Notes: generated from the sequence alone by a model not told the origin. A stretch of DNA of 64,000 nucleotides from Caldicellulosiruptoraceae bacterium PP1 (GCA_041320695.1 JBGGOQ010000001.1:662548-726547); one strand, 5' to 3'; shown: positions 51,398 through 61,160, counted from the first letter of the stretch. A program made the numbers and translations.

Positions 51398-54300
51398 CTA
51401 TTTTATGTTATGCATATCTATAGATAATATTTTTGATATCCCTTGTTCTTCCATAGTAACCCCATACATTAAATCTGCTATCTCCATGGTTGGTTTTCTG
51501 TGAGTTACAATAATAACCTGTCCCTGGCTATAAGTGTCTTTAATAAATCTTGCAAATCTCTGAACATTAACCTCATCTAAACTTGAATCAATCTCATCTA
51601 ATATGCATAATGAAGAACCTTTGAAAATTAAAAAAGAAAACAATAAAGCAATAGCAGTTAAGGCTTTTTCTCCTCCTGATAATAAACTTAATGTCTGGGT
51701 TTTTTTACCTGGTGGTTTTGCTTCAATCTCAACGCCAAACTGTTCATTTTCCTTAACCAGTTTTAAGTTGCAATATCCACCGTTAAAAAGTGCTGCAAAA
51801 GTTTCTTCAAAAAGCAGTTTAAGTTTTTCAAAATTAGCTAAAAATATATTGTGCATATTCTTATCTAATTGATCAATCAACTTTAGTAATTCATCTTTTG
51901 TTTTACTTAAATCTTTTATTTGGTCATTCAAAAAATTAATTCGTTCAGTTAGTTTTTGATATTGGTCAATTGTTCCAAGATTGACTTGGCCAAGTTTTTC
52001 TATGTCTTCTTTTATCTTTATTAGTTCTTGCTCGTAATTTTCATTCCATGTTACAGCTTCTTTTGAAATTGATTCATTTGTTTTTTCTAAATACTTTTCT
52101 TTTATATAATCTATTTGAGAGTTCAATTCAACTTCTTTAATTTTTAATCTATTTAGATTGCTTTCTAACTGATCTTTGACTTTGTTAATTTCAAAAACTT
52201 CTTTTTCTTTTTCTTTTAAAACTTTTTCATTTTCTGTTAGTAAAAGGTTAATTTCATCTCTTTGCTTCCGTATTTCTTTAAATTTAATTGAAAAACTTTC
52301 ATATTCATCTTGAAGAACAACAATTTGATTATTTATTAAATCTATCTTTTTATTAGACTCAATATATTCATTTTTTTTATTTGAAATATTTTGTGATAAT
52401 GATTCTATTACTTCTTCAATATTTTTAATTTTTTCATGTAATAGCTTAATATCCATTTCAATATTATTTTTTTGTTCTATTTCCTCATTATATTTATTTT
52501 GAAACATTTCTAATTGATTTTTATTTTCTGAAATTTGATTTTTAAGGATTAGTATATCACTTTCAGCTTTTTTAGAATTTTCATTTAAATTTAATAATAT
52601 TTTTTGGCATTCATTTATCTCTTTTTCCAATTCCTCTTTTTGACTGAACATAAACCTTTTTTCATTTTCTAATCTTTTTATCTTTTGATTTATCTGGGCT
52701 TTTTTAAATAGCTGCATTTCATATTGATTCTCTAATTTAGAAATATCTGAATTTATGTTCTCAATATCTAATTTCAAATTCTCTAAATTCAAGATAAAAC
52801 TTTTTTTATTTTCTTCAATTTCAATTTTTTTATTTTCAAAATTTTCAATAAATTGTTTTAGATTGTCAATATCTGATTTTAATTCTTCAATTTCTATCTT
52901 TCGAGATAATATTGATGAGTCAAATTTTTTCTCACCACCACTAAATATGCCACCAGGATTGATTACTTCACCTGATAATGTTACGCATTTATATTTATAG
53001 TTGTTGCTTTTTTCAAAATTAATAGCATTATCAATGTTATCAAAAACTAAAATTTTACCAATCAATAAAGTTATAACCTTTTTGAAATTCTCATCAATCT
53101 GAACAAATTTGTCTGCAAACCCAAGAAACCCTTTTGCTTTTATATTATATTTAGCTTGATTTTCTTCAACAGCATTTATTGGTATAATTGTTACTCTCCC
53201 TAGCTTTTCATTACGTGCCAAATCAATTATTTTCTTAGCATCTTCTTCTTTTTCAACAACTAAATCCTGAATACTTGATCCTAAACTCACTTCTACACAT
53301 TTTAAGTACTCTTTTTTTACAGATATCAAAGAACCAACTGTTCCATAAAAGGTAACGTTAAGGTCCTTAATTCTTTTGTAGATATCTTTTATAGTTTTAT
53401 TATATCCTTCAAATGAATTTTCCATATTGTTTAATAGCTTATATTTTTCTTGCTTTTGAATAAGGTTACTAGAAGCTTTTTTTATCTCATCATTAATCTT
53501 ATTAAGACTATTTTCCAATTCATCTATGTATTGTTTTATCTCATTTAATTGTTGTTTTTTCTGCAATAAAGTATCCAACAAAGTTTGCTTTTTATTATTT
53601 GTATTTGTAATTTCTTTATCAATGTTATTTAACTCATTATAATCAGAATCTATCTCTTTATCAATCTCAGATAATCTTTTTATTAACTGTTCAAGTAGTT
53701 TTTTATGATTTTGAATCTTTTGTTGATTTTTTTCTATGTTATTTAATATCTCAATTAATTCAATCTCTTTATTGTAACAGTCATCTTCTAATTTACTAAC
53801 ATATTCCATTTGAGTTTTAAACTTTGATTCGTATTCTTTTACACTTTTTATTAATTGTAAAAATATATTATTCTTTAATTCAAAATCATCATTAAATTTC
53901 TGTTTTTGCTCTATCTTTTGCTTTATTTCGTTTTCAAGATTTTCAATCTCGTTTTTTAAGATATTATTGTTTTGTGTTATTATATTTAATTCATTTGTTT
54001 GGATTTTTATCTTTGAATTTAAGTTATTAATAACCTCCTTTAATTCAGAGTATCTATTTTCAATATCATTTTTTTCTAACATTATGTTCTCTAACTTGTT
54101 GCTTCTATTACTAATATCTTCTTTATAAGTTTGTAACTTATTATAAATATCATTTAGATCATTTTCAACTTTTGATATTTCATCTAAGAGCTGTTCAAGT
54201 TCTAAAGATAAATTATAATAACTATATTTTAACTTTTGTTTAAATAGATTATCATAACTATTTTTGTATTCAATAAATATTTCTGCTTTTTGCTTTTCTG

Positions 54301-54919
54301 GTTCTATATCATTTTTTTGAAGTTCTATTTCATTAATAAGGTCTTCTATTCTTTGTATATTCTCATTGGTATTTTTAAGTTTTTTCTCTGTTTCTTCTTT
54401 TCTAAACTTATACCTTGTAACACCACAAGCCTCTTCAAAAATTTTAAACCTATCAATACTTCTTGCATTAATAATTTCATCAACTTTTCCTTGACTAATT
54501 ATTGAAAACCCATCTTTGCCAAGACCAGAATCAAATAAAACCTCATAGATATCTTTAAGCCGGCAAGCTGATTTATTTAAAAAATACTCATTTTCACCAT
54601 TTCTAAAAGCCCTTCTAGTAATTACAACTTCATCAAAATCAATATTAAGTAGTTTGTCAGAATTATCAATGCATACTGAGACCTCAGCAAAGCCAAGGGG
54701 TTTTCTTTTTTCTGAACCGGCAAAGATAATTTCTTCCATTTTTGAAAGTCTCAAATTCTTTATGCTTTGTTCACCTAAAACCCATTTTATTGCATCAGTT
54801 ATATTGCTTTTCCCACTACCATTAGGGCCAACTATTGCCATAATTCCTTTATTAAAATCAATCTTTGTCTTTTCATAAAATGATTTAAAACCATAAATTT
54901 CTATCCATTTTATGTACAT
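51398..54919 (-). CDS. smc: Chromosome partition protein SMC
   Basis: 1173 residues from the ATG at 54919, eight bases after GGAGG; the open frame runs five codons further. An N-terminal ATPase half with GPNGSGKSN (about 32-40), two long coiled coils, a central hinge (about 500-660, with FYGTVGSLISVKKEY and the GGIFSGGEKK glycine segment) and a C-terminal half with LSGGEKALTAIALLFS and ILDEIDSSLDEVN. It folds and separates chromosomes together with ScpA and ScpB. Length and layout are normal. Confidence 0.97.
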   Translation of the reverse strand: MYIKWIEIYGFKSFYEKTKIDFNKGIMAIVGPNGSGKSNITDAIKWVLGEQSIKNLRLSKMEEIIFAGSEKRKPLGFAEVSVCIDNSDKLLNIDFDEVVITRRAFRNGENEYFLNKSACRLKDIYEVLFDSGLGKDGFSIISQGKVDEIINARSIDRFKIFEEACGVTRYKFRKEETEKKLKNTNENIQRIEDLINEIELQKNDIEPEKQKAEIFIEYKNSYDNLFKQKLKYSYYNLSLELEQLLDEISKVENDLNDIYNKLQTYKEDISNRSNKLENIMLEKNDIENRYSELKEVINNLNSKIKIQTNELNIITQNNNILKNEIENLENEIKQKIEQKQKFNDDFELKNNIFLQLIKSVKEYESKFKTQMEYVSKLEDDCYNKEIELIEILNNIEKNQQKIQNHKKLLEQLIKRLSEIDKEIDSDYNELNNIDKEITNTNNKKQTLLDTLLQKKQQLNEIKQYIDELENSLNKINDEIKKASSNLIQKQEKYKLLNNMENSFEGYNKTIKDIYKRIKDLNVTFYGTVGSLISVKKEYLKCVEVSLGSSIQDLVVEKEEDAKKIIDLARNEKLGRVTIIPINAVEENQAKYNIKAKGFLGFADKFVQIDENFKKVITLLIGKILVFDNIDNAINFEKSNNYKYKCVTLSGEVINPGGIFSGGEKKFDSSILSRKIEIEELKSDIDNLKQFIENFENKKIEIEENKKSFILNLENLKLDIENINSDISKLENQYEMQLFKKAQINQKIKRLENEKRFMFSQKEELEKEINECQKILLNLNENSKKAESDILILKNQISENKNQLEMFQNKYNEEIEQKNNIEMDIKLLHEKIKNIEEVIESLSQNISNKKNEYIESNKKIDLINNQIVVLQDEYESFSIKFKEIRKQRDEINLLLTENEKVLKEKEKEVFEINKVKDQLESNLNRLKIKEVELNSQIDYIKEKYLEKTNESISKEAVTWNENYEQELIKIKEDIEKLGQVNLGTIDQYQKLTERINFLNDQIKDLSKTKDELLKLIDQLDKNMHNIFLANFEKLKLLFEETFAALFNGGYCNLKLVKENEQFGVEIEAKPPGKKTQTLSLLSGGEKALTAIALLFSFLIFKGSSLCILDEIDSSLDEVNVQRFARFIKDTYSQGQVIIVTHRKPTMEIADLMYGVTMEEQGISKILSIDMHNIK

Positions 54920-54983
54920 AAATGCTTCCTCCAAGAAAAATGAAACAGTAAATATTTTAACAGAAATTTATGATAAATTCTAT

Positions 54984-55024
54984 AAATAAAAAAGCAGGCA
55001 GTTAAATTCATCAAAACTACCTGC
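54984..55024 (-). terminator. Terminator of spoVS
   Basis: A 10-bp stem (54994-55003 with 55015-55024, one G-U pair in the minus-strand RNA) followed by TTTTTTATTT, 19 bases past the spoVS stop. Confidence 0.85.
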
Positions 55025-55042
55025 TTTAAGTTTAGTTTAATT

Positions 55043-55303
55043 TTACCTTGCTTGAACAATAAATTTTATTGCTGTTCTTTCTTCATCCTCAATTTTAATC
55101 TCAGAAAAAGCTGGAATAACAACTAAATCAATACCATTTGGAGCAACCTTACCTCTTGCAATTGCAATTGCTTTTACAGCTTGGTTAACTGCACCTGCAC
55201 CAACAGCTTGAAGTTCAGCACTTCTTTTTTCTTTAATAACAGCAGTTAATGCACCTGCAACCTTTTGTGGTTTGGAATTAGCAGCAACTTTTAGAACTTC
55301 CAT
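55043..55303 (-). CDS. spoVS: Stage V sporulation protein S
   Basis: 86 residues, the standard SpoVS length, with VAANSKPQKVAGALTAVIKE at the N terminus and an Alba-like fold. In Bacillus it affects septation and coat assembly during sporulation. AGGAGG lies 9 bases before the ATG. It lies between pstA and smc and has its own terminator. Confidence 0.96.
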   Translation of the reverse strand: MEVLKVAANSKPQKVAGALTAVIKEKRSAELQAVGAGAVNQAVKAIAIARGKVAPNGIDLVVIPAFSEIKIEDEERTAIKFIVQAR

Positions 55304-55404
55304 ACTTTTCTTAACCTCCTGTAAATAATGATATGAAATTTTCTACATTACATAAATATATAATTCAACACAAAGAAAAAAATTCCTTCTTTTCTGAATA
55401 AAAA

Positions 55405-56241
55405 TTATCTCATATTAAATCTGTTAATTCTATTTGAAATATAGTTTGCACCAAAGTTAATTACAAGAATAAGTATAATAAGTAATGTTGCTGTTGCATA
55501 AGCATTACCTTTTGAAATACCTTCTGAGGCTAAAATATATAAGTGCACTGACATTGTTCTTGTTGCACTAAAAATATCTGCAGGAAGGTTCAAAGAACTA
55601 CCAGCAGTCAATAATACTGCAGCAGTTTCACCGATAGCTCTCCCAAGTCCAAGTATTATCCCTGTTATTATACCAGGTATTGCTGATGGAATAACAATTT
55701 TAACAATAGTTTGCCATTTTGATGCTCCAAGTGATAGGCTTCCTTCTCTATAAGACAATGGTACTGTTTTAATTGCTTCCTCTGATGTTCTTATTATAGT
55801 GGGCAAAATCATTATTGATAATGTTAATGCACCTGAGAGTATTGACCATCTAAAACCTAAGAATATTACAAAAAATGAAAATCCAAATAAGCCATATATA
55901 ATTGAAGGTATACCTGCTAAAGTTTCTGTTCCAAATCTAATAAAAGATAATATTTTACCCTTTTTAGCGTATTCAGTAAGATATAAAGCAGATAAAACAC
56001 CAATTGGTGTCGAAATCAATACTGCTAATATTGTTACATATATTGTGCCAATTATTACTGGGAATATACCACCACTTTTACCCATTTCCTCTGGAAAATC
56101 AGTTATAAATGAAAGGCTTAAGCTTCCCAGTCCATTTTTAAGTATATGAAATAATATTGTGACTAATAAGAAAATTGTTAATATTGAAAAGAAAACTATA
56201 ATAGAAAATGCTATACCTTGTTTTATTTTTGCAGTTTTCAT
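55405..56241 (-). CDS. pstA: Phosphate ABC transporter permease PstA
   Basis: 278 residues, six membrane segments. TPIGVLSALYLTEYAKKG (about 78-95), AGIPSIIYGLFGFSFF (about 110-125) and the EAA loop REGSLSLGASKWQTIVKIVIP (seen around 165-185). It forms the phosphate channel with PstC and overlaps pstC by 4 bases. The next gene is spoVS: no pstB or phoU follows. Confidence 0.95.
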   Translation of the reverse strand: MKTAKIKQGIAFSIIVFFSILTIFLLVTILFHILKNGLGSLSLSFITDFPEEMGKSGGIFPVIIGTIYVTILAVLISTPIGVLSALYLTEYAKKGKILSFIRFGTETLAGIPSIIYGLFGFSFFVIFLGFRWSILSGALTLSIMILPTIIRTSEEAIKTVPLSYREGSLSLGASKWQTIVKIVIPSAIPGIITGIILGLGRAIGETAAVLLTAGSSLNLPADIFSATRTMSVHLYILASEGISKGNAYATATLLIILILVINFGANYISNRINRFNMR

Positions 56242-57095
56242 TTTATTTCACCTGCTTTTTTAGAGAATACCAATGCTATTGAGTTTAAAATAATAATCAC
56301 AATAAATAAGACAATCCCTGTTGCAAATAATGCTTTTGCGTGATCTCCACTCGCATATCCCATCTCTATTGCTATATTCCCTGTTAATGTTCTTACTTGG
56401 TCAAATATACTGTTTGGTATTTTTGGACTATTACCACTGACCATAATCACTGCCATAGTTTCTCCGATTGCTCTTCCCATTCCAAGTACAATAGATGTAA
56501 AAATACCAGACTTTGCAGCAGGTAAAATTACTTTAATTATAGATTGCCAATGGTTTGCACCAAGTGCAAGTGAACCTTCTTTGTATTCCTTGGGAACTGA
56601 CCTTAGGGATACTTCAGATATATTTATAATTGTTGGAAGTATCATTATCCCCAATATTATTGATGATGTTAAAATACTAAAACCAGATCCACCAAAACTT
56701 TCTCTAATAATGGGAACTAATACCATAAGCCCATAAAATCCATAAACAACAGATGGTATCCCTGCTAAAAGCTCAATAAACGGCCTTATAAGTTTTGATA
56801 CTCTTTTGTTTGCTAATTCAGATAAAAAAATAGCTGTTGCAAGCCCAATAGGAACTCCAATAATAAGTGCACCAATGGTTACAGTTAATGTTCCTATTAT
56901 CATTGAAAATATGCCAAAAGTCCCTGATAGTGGTGCCCACTTTTCACCTAAAAGAAATTTTAAAATTCCATATTTTAAAAGAACCCCGCTGCCTTCTTTA
57001 AAAATAAAGATTGTAATTAATATAACACTTAGTATTGAAATAAATGCACAAATTAATAGTATATATTTAATTGCATTTTCATATCCTTTTTTCAT
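56238..57095 (-). CDS. pstC: Phosphate ABC transporter permease PstC
   Basis: 285 residues, six membrane segments. IIGTLTVTIGALIIGVPIGL (about 66-85), LLAGIPSVVYGFYGL (about 109-123) and EGSLALGANHWQSIIKVILP (about 172-191). Partner of PstA in high-affinity phosphate uptake. It starts 12 bases after pstS ends. Confidence 0.95.
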   Translation of the reverse strand: MKKGYENAIKYILLICAFISILSVILITIFIFKEGSGVLLKYGILKFLLGEKWAPLSGTFGIFSMIIGTLTVTIGALIIGVPIGLATAIFLSELANKRVSKLIRPFIELLAGIPSVVYGFYGLMVLVPIIRESFGGSGFSILTSSIILGIMILPTIINISEVSLRSVPKEYKEGSLALGANHWQSIIKVILPAAKSGIFTSIVLGMGRAIGETMAVIMVSGNSPKIPNSIFDQVRTLTGNIAIEMGYASGDHAKALFATGIVLFIVIIILNSIALVFSKKAGEIK

Positions 57096-57107
57096 GAATA
57101 ACCCCTC

Positions 57108-57929
57108 TTATTTAACTTTTATATAATGATGTTTTTCAACAATTGATTGACCTTCACTACTTAAAGCAAAATCAATAAAATCTTTCACAACACCACTTGG
57201 TTCTTTATTTGTTAAGAATAAAAATGGTCTTTGTATCTTATATATTTTATTTTTAATATTTTCTTCAGTTGGCATAACATTCTCTACTGATACTACCTTA
57301 ATTGAATTATCTAAAACCCCAACCGAAATATATCCAATAGCATTCTTATCTTGTGATACAGTTTGTTTAACAGAGCCTGTAGCTGGCTGAACAACTGCAC
57401 TATCAATTATAGGTTTTTTATCCATAACAAGCTCTTCAAATGCTCCTCTTGTACCAGAACCTTCTTCTCTTGTAACAACAGTAATCTTTGCATCATTCCC
57501 GCCTAACTCTTTCCAGTTAGTAATCTTACCAGTATATATGTCCCTTATCTGTGAAACGGTGAGGTTATTAATTTTATTATCTGGATGAACAACAATAGCT
57601 ATTCCATCAATAGCAATCTCATATTGGTGTAATCCTTTTTCATCAGCTTTTAACTCCCTTGATGATGTTCCAATATCAGCTATTCCATCCTTTGCTGATT
57701 TAATCCCTACTGAAGACCCTCCACCTTGGACCTGAATTTGAACCTGAGGGTTTTTATCCATATAGCTTTTTGCAAGCTCATCTGCAAGTGGTTGAACAGA
57801 AGTAGAACCTGCTATTGTTATTATATTTTTACTTGTATTTCCTTCTTTAATTCTTTTTTGACATCCAGAAAATGAAATTAAAAGTACAGATATAATAAGC
57901 ATTAAAATGATAAGCTTTATTTTTCTCAA
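57108..57929 (-). CDS. pstS: Phosphate-binding lipoprotein PstS
   Basis: 273 residues. A lipoprotein signal (hydrophobic about 4-20, then SFSGC with the lipid Cys at about 23) leads to a periplasmic-type phosphate-binding fold: AGSTSVQPLADELAKSY (about 40-56), GGSSVGIKSAKDGIADIGTSSR (seen around 68-89) and REEGSGTRGAFEEL (about 154-167). The start is a TTG seven bases after AAGGGGTG. Preceded by repeats of the PhoP type. Confidence 0.95.
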   Translation of the reverse strand: MRKIKLIILMLIISVLLISFSGCQKRIKEGNTSKNIITIAGSTSVQPLADELAKSYMDKNPQVQIQVQGGGSSVGIKSAKDGIADIGTSSRELKADEKGLHQYEIAIDGIAIVVHPDNKINNLTVSQIRDIYTGKITNWKELGGNDAKITVVTREEGSGTRGAFEELVMDKKPIIDSAVVQPATGSVKQTVSQDKNAIGYISVGVLDNSIKVVSVENVMPTEENIKNKIYKIQRPFLFLTNKEPSGVVKDFIDFALSSEGQSIVEKHHYIKVK

Positions 57930-57959
57930 TTTTATACACCCCTTAATATATTTATTACT

Positions 57960-58024
57960 TTTATATTTTTAGTCTAAATGTTTAATGTTAAACTAAAATA
58001 AAGACTATGTTAAATCTATGTTAA
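57960..58024 (-). promoter_or_regulatory. Candidate PhoP box and promoter of pstS-pstC-pstA
   Basis: On the minus strand TTAACA occurs at 58024-58019, 58013-58008 and 57991-57986, spaced 11 and 22 bases (one and two helical turns), with TTAAACA next to the last. Bacillus PhoP binds TT(A/C/T)ACA repeats about 11 bases apart. A -10-like TATAAA follows at 57965-57960. Phosphate control is the likely meaning. Confidence 0.6.
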
Positions 58025-58056
58025 AAAAAGAGCCTTGAACTTGCATATCAAGGCTC
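58023..58056 (-). terminator. Terminator after the radical SAM gene
   Basis: GAGCCTTGA (58030-58038) pairs perfectly with TCAAGGCTC (58048-58056), then TTTTTTT on the minus strand. Its T-run touches the first PhoP-like repeat of the pst promoter. Confidence 0.88.
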
Positions 58057-58079
58057 AGAAAAATATTTTTTATTTAAAT

Positions 58080-59111
58080 CTATAAATTATTTATATAAAT
58101 TTCATAAGGTTTATAATTAAAACTATTAATTACAATTTTTTCAATGTTAATAGTTTCGTTCTGTATAACTTTCACAATAATATTTTTCTGACTTTTAAAT
58201 CTATATATGTTACACTTATTGATTCCAATAATTTTAGAAATGTTTTTTGTGTGGCTATAAATTTCAATATAATCTGTATTAATCCCTTTTTCTTCAATTG
58301 AATTAATTATAATATTATAAATTATCTCTGAATCTACAAGTTCACCAAAAGCAGGATGGAATGGACCTGCAATCACATCTTTATCACAATTAATCTCATC
58401 AGTTGCTTGAAGCCCTGTTCTTATTACTTTTACATTATTTAATATAAATTCTAATTTCATTTTTGCTGAAATATATATTGCATCTTCTAAATCAAGAGGC
58501 TTATATTTTCCCTCTTTGAACATCTTTTCAAGATAGGTATCTTTTATTACAAGAGTAGGATAAATACGTGCAATATCTGGTTTATATTTAACTACTTTCC
58601 TAACTGTTTCAATATCCTTTTCAAAATTGCTTTGAGGCAAACCTGCCATAACTTGAACTCCAAGTATAAAGTCAAATTCTTTAATAAGTTCCATTGCCTT
58701 TATATTATCATTGGAAGTATGTCCTCTATTGCATGCCATAAGCACTTCATCAAACATACTTTGTATTCCAAGCTCTATTGTTTTTACATTATATTCTTTT
58801 AAAAAGTATAATATTTCTTTATTTATGCAATCTGGTCTTGTTGATATTCTGATGCTTTTAACATTTCCAAAAGAGTTTGCAATTTCAAGAAATCTTTTTT
58901 GATAAAAAATATCAATGGCTGTAAAATTCCCTCCATAAAATGCTACTTCAACACTACCATTATTTACTTCTATTCCTTCTTTGATTTGGTTTGTAATTCT
59001 CTCAAATGTAATTTCATTTTTTTCACCAGATATTATATGTTGATTGCAAAAAATGCATTGAAAAGGACATCCCATTTGTGGTATGAAAATAGGAATTATT
59101 CTATGCTTCAT
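58080..59111 (-). CDS. Elp3-like radical SAM protein
   Basis: 343 residues from the ATG at 59111; a GTG three codons earlier is the alternative and is part of the likely Shine-Dalgarno site (AGAAGGTGG). The cluster motif is MGCPFQCIFCNQH (C-x3-C-x2-C, about 14-26), followed by VEVAFYGGNFTAI and STRPDCI, as in the Elp3/HemN-like superfamily, but with no acetyltransferase domain. It is often found next to rnc in clostridia; the substrate is unknown. It overlaps rnc by 11 bases. Confidence 0.83.
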   Translation of the reverse strand: MKHRIIPIFIPQMGCPFQCIFCNQHIISGEKNEITFERITNQIKEGIEVNNGSVEVAFYGGNFTAIDIFYQKRFLEIANSFGNVKSIRISTRPDCINKEILYFLKEYNVKTIELGIQSMFDEVLMACNRGHTSNDNIKAMELIKEFDFILGVQVMAGLPQSNFEKDIETVRKVVKYKPDIARIYPTLVIKDTYLEKMFKEGKYKPLDLEDAIYISAKMKLEFILNNVKVIRTGLQATDEINCDKDVIAGPFHPAFGELVDSEIIYNIIINSIEEKGINTDYIEIYSHTKNISKIIGINKCNIYRFKSQKNIIVKVIQNETINIEKIVINSFNYKPYEIYINNL

Positions 59112-59775
59112 TTTGTCCACCTTCTAACTTTAAAAGAGCCTGTTTTGCTGCTTCTTGTTCAGCATCTTTCTTTTTTGTTCCATTTCCTTTTCCATATAAT
59201 TTGTTATCAATATATACTTCTGACAAAAATCTTTTTTCATCTTTTTTATCCTTAATTGTGTTATAAATAACCTGCCCTAACTTAAATTTTTGAACATGTT
59301 CTTGAAGCTTTGTTTTATAGTCATAATACATTGTTCCATTTGCAGCAAGCTCAATTATTTGAGATAAATTATCAAGAACAAATTTTTTAGCAAAATCATA
59401 TCCACCATCAATATAAATAGCTCCAACAATAGCTTCAAAAATATCTGATAATATGGATTTATTAGAAGCTATATCAGTACTATTGTCATTTTTATTATAA
59501 ATCAAATATTTATCAAAATTTAATTTTCGAGAAACCTTATAAAGCGAGTCCTTACATACAATAATAGCTCTCATTTTTGTAAGGCTACCTTCACTTAATT
59601 GATATTTTTCAAAAAGGTGATGGCTAATAATAAGTTCCAAAACTGCGTCACCTAAAAACTCTAATCTTTCATAACAGTCAATATCATCTTGTGTAAATGA
59701 TTTATGTGTAAGTGCTCTTTTTAAAATATCTTTATTCTTAAAGCTATAGCTTATTTTTTTTTCTAAATCTTTCAT
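59101..59775 (-). CDS. rnc: Ribonuclease III
   Basis: 224 residues from the ATG at 59775, seven bases after GGAGTG; an open frame reaches 59838 through the intergenic hairpin but has no ribosome-binding site. The nuclease signature is ERLEFLGDAVLELII (about 37-51), with the second acidic cluster in DIFEAIVGAIYIDGG (about 110-124). A double-stranded-RNA-binding domain (about 150-220) contains DYKTKLQEHVQKF and the GKGNGTKKKDAEQEAAKQAL end. It processes rRNA and mRNAs. Confidence 0.96.
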   Translation of the reverse strand: MKDLEKKISYSFKNKDILKRALTHKSFTQDDIDCYERLEFLGDAVLELIISHHLFEKYQLSEGSLTKMRAIIVCKDSLYKVSRKLNFDKYLIYNKNDNSTDIASNKSILSDIFEAIVGAIYIDGGYDFAKKFVLDNLSQIIELAANGTMYYDYKTKLQEHVQKFKLGQVIYNTIKDKKDEKRFLSEVYIDNKLYGKGNGTKKKDAEQEAAKQALLKLEGGQNEA

Positions 59776-59795
59776 AAATATCACTCCAAAAAATA

Positions 59796-59832
59796 TTACC
59801 CCTTTTATATTTTTAGTATATAAAAGGGGTAA
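59796..59832 (-). promoter_or_regulatory. 15-bp perfect hairpin between acpP and rnc
   Basis: TTACCCCTTTTATAT (59796-59810) pairs perfectly with 59818-59832 around a 7-base loop. On the minus strand it is followed by ATATTTTTTGG, so it may be a terminator or attenuator after acpP. It could also be an RNase III cut site in the leader of the RNase III gene, as E. coli rnc is autoregulated; that is inference. Confidence 0.6.
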
Positions 59833-59839
59833 AGTCAAA

Positions 59840-60073
59840 TTATTTTACACTATCAATATACCTTACAGCATCTCCAACTGTTTTAATCTTTTCAACCTCT
59901 TCATCAGGAATCTCTAAATCAAATTCCTCCTCAAACTGCATAATAAGCTCAACAAGATCTAATGAATCAGCACCTAAATCTTTTATAAAAGATGAATTCT
60001 CAGTAATACTCTCCTCATCAATGTTTAATTTGTCAGCAATTAGACTTCTTACCTTTGAAAAAGTATCGCTCAT
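59840..60073 (-). CDS. acpP: Acyl carrier protein
   Basis: 77 residues. The phosphopantetheine serine is in [12 protein letters not shown] (about 34-45). It carries growing fatty-acyl chains. AGGTG lies 6 bases before the ATG. It follows plsX by 61 bases. Confidence 0.97.
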   Translation of the reverse strand: MSDTFSKVRSLIADKLNIDEESITENSSFIKDLGADSLDLVELIMQFEEEFDLEIPDEEVEKIKTVGDAVRYIDSVK

Positions 60074-60134
60074 ATTTACACCTCCAAATATATATCGAAA
60101 TCCATAATATTACAAAATTATTATATAGTCAACC

Positions 60135-61133
60135 CTATTTATTTTCAATAATTACATTTTCTTTTATTGTATCTATAACTTTCTTTTCATAGAATTCAAC
60201 AGCTTGTTTGATTCCATTATATATAGCCTTGGCATCTGAACTACCATGGCATTTAAAAACAACGCCATCAATACCTAAAAGTGGAGCTCCACCAACCTCA
60301 TGATAATCATATTTCTGTTTAAGCAATTTTAGCTTTGGCTTTAAGAGTAACCCTGCAATTTTTGATTTAAAGTCTTGCATTGCTATCTCTTTTAAGGTAT
60401 CAAAAAACATAAGTCCCATGCCTTCCATAAGTTTAAGAGCAATGTTTCCAACAAATCCATCACAAACAACTATATCAGCTACTTTATATGGGATATCCCT
60501 TGCTTCAACATTGCCTATGAAATTTATTCCTTTAGTTTCTTTAAGCATTTTATGCGTTGTTTTTATAAGTTCATTACCTTTTTCTTCTTCAGTCCCAATA
60601 TTTAAAAGACCTACTGTAGGATTCTTAACATTTAATACCTTTTCCATATAAATAGATGACATATAAGCAAACTGAACTAGATTAATTGGTTTACAATCTG
60701 CATTAGAGCCTGCATCAATCAATATAAACTTGCCATTTTTCGCAGGAATTAATGTAAGCAATGCTGGTCTGTCTATACCTTTTATTCTACCCACAATAAG
60801 TGTTGCTCCTGCTAGCAAAGCTCCAGTATTGCCTGCCGATATAAATGCATCAATTTTATTGTTTTTTAGGTACTGAAAGCCTTTAACAATAGAAGAATTT
60901 TTCTTAGTTCTAATTGCTTTTACAGGTTCATCATTAAAGTCAATTACTTCTGGGCAATCAATTAACTCTATATTTGTGTATTCCTTTATATTAATTTCTC
61001 CATTATTTATTGCTTCAGTTTTGCCAAATAAAAAAAGTTGGTGAGTCGTATTTTTGTTAATAAACTCAATAGCACCTTTTATTATCTCATGAGGAGCATT
61101 ATCTCCACCCATTGCATCAATTCCGATTCTCAT
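60135..61133 (-). CDS. plsX: Phosphate acyltransferase PlsX
   Basis: 332 residues. MRIGIDAMGGDNAPHEII at the N terminus, SAGNTGALLAGATLIVGRIKG (seen around 97-117), DAGSNADCKP and CDGFVGNIALKLMEG are family landmarks. It makes acyl phosphates from acyl-ACP for phospholipid synthesis and is a peripheral membrane enzyme. Followed by acpP, its substrate carrier. No fapR or rpmF precedes it; galU is 27 bases upstream instead. Confidence 0.96.
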   Translation of the reverse strand: MRIGIDAMGGDNAPHEIIKGAIEFINKNTTHQLFLFGKTEAINNGEINIKEYTNIELIDCPEVIDFNDEPVKAIRTKKNSSIVKGFQYLKNNKIDAFISAGNTGALLAGATLIVGRIKGIDRPALLTLIPAKNGKFILIDAGSNADCKPINLVQFAYMSSIYMEKVLNVKNPTVGLLNIGTEEEKGNELIKTTHKMLKETKGINFIGNVEARDIPYKVADIVVCDGFVGNIALKLMEGMGLMFFDTLKEIAMQDFKSKIAGLLLKPKLKLLKQKYDYHEVGGAPLLGIDGVVFKCHGSSDAKAIYNGIKQAVEFYEKKVIDTIKENVIIENK

Positions 61134-61160
61134 AATCTTACACCTCGAAATATGTTTAAT

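Noticed and set aside
54920..54934. Longer N termini for smc, rnc, hcp, larE, galU and others
   Set aside because: In each case a Shine-Dalgarno sequence sits inside the longer frame, at normal distance from the downstream start that was chosen.
60418..60651. Plus-strand open frames across minus-strand genes (for example inside plsX, smc, aprA and galU)
   Set aside because: They mirror the codon pattern of the real genes, lack ribosome-binding sites and show no recognisable domains.
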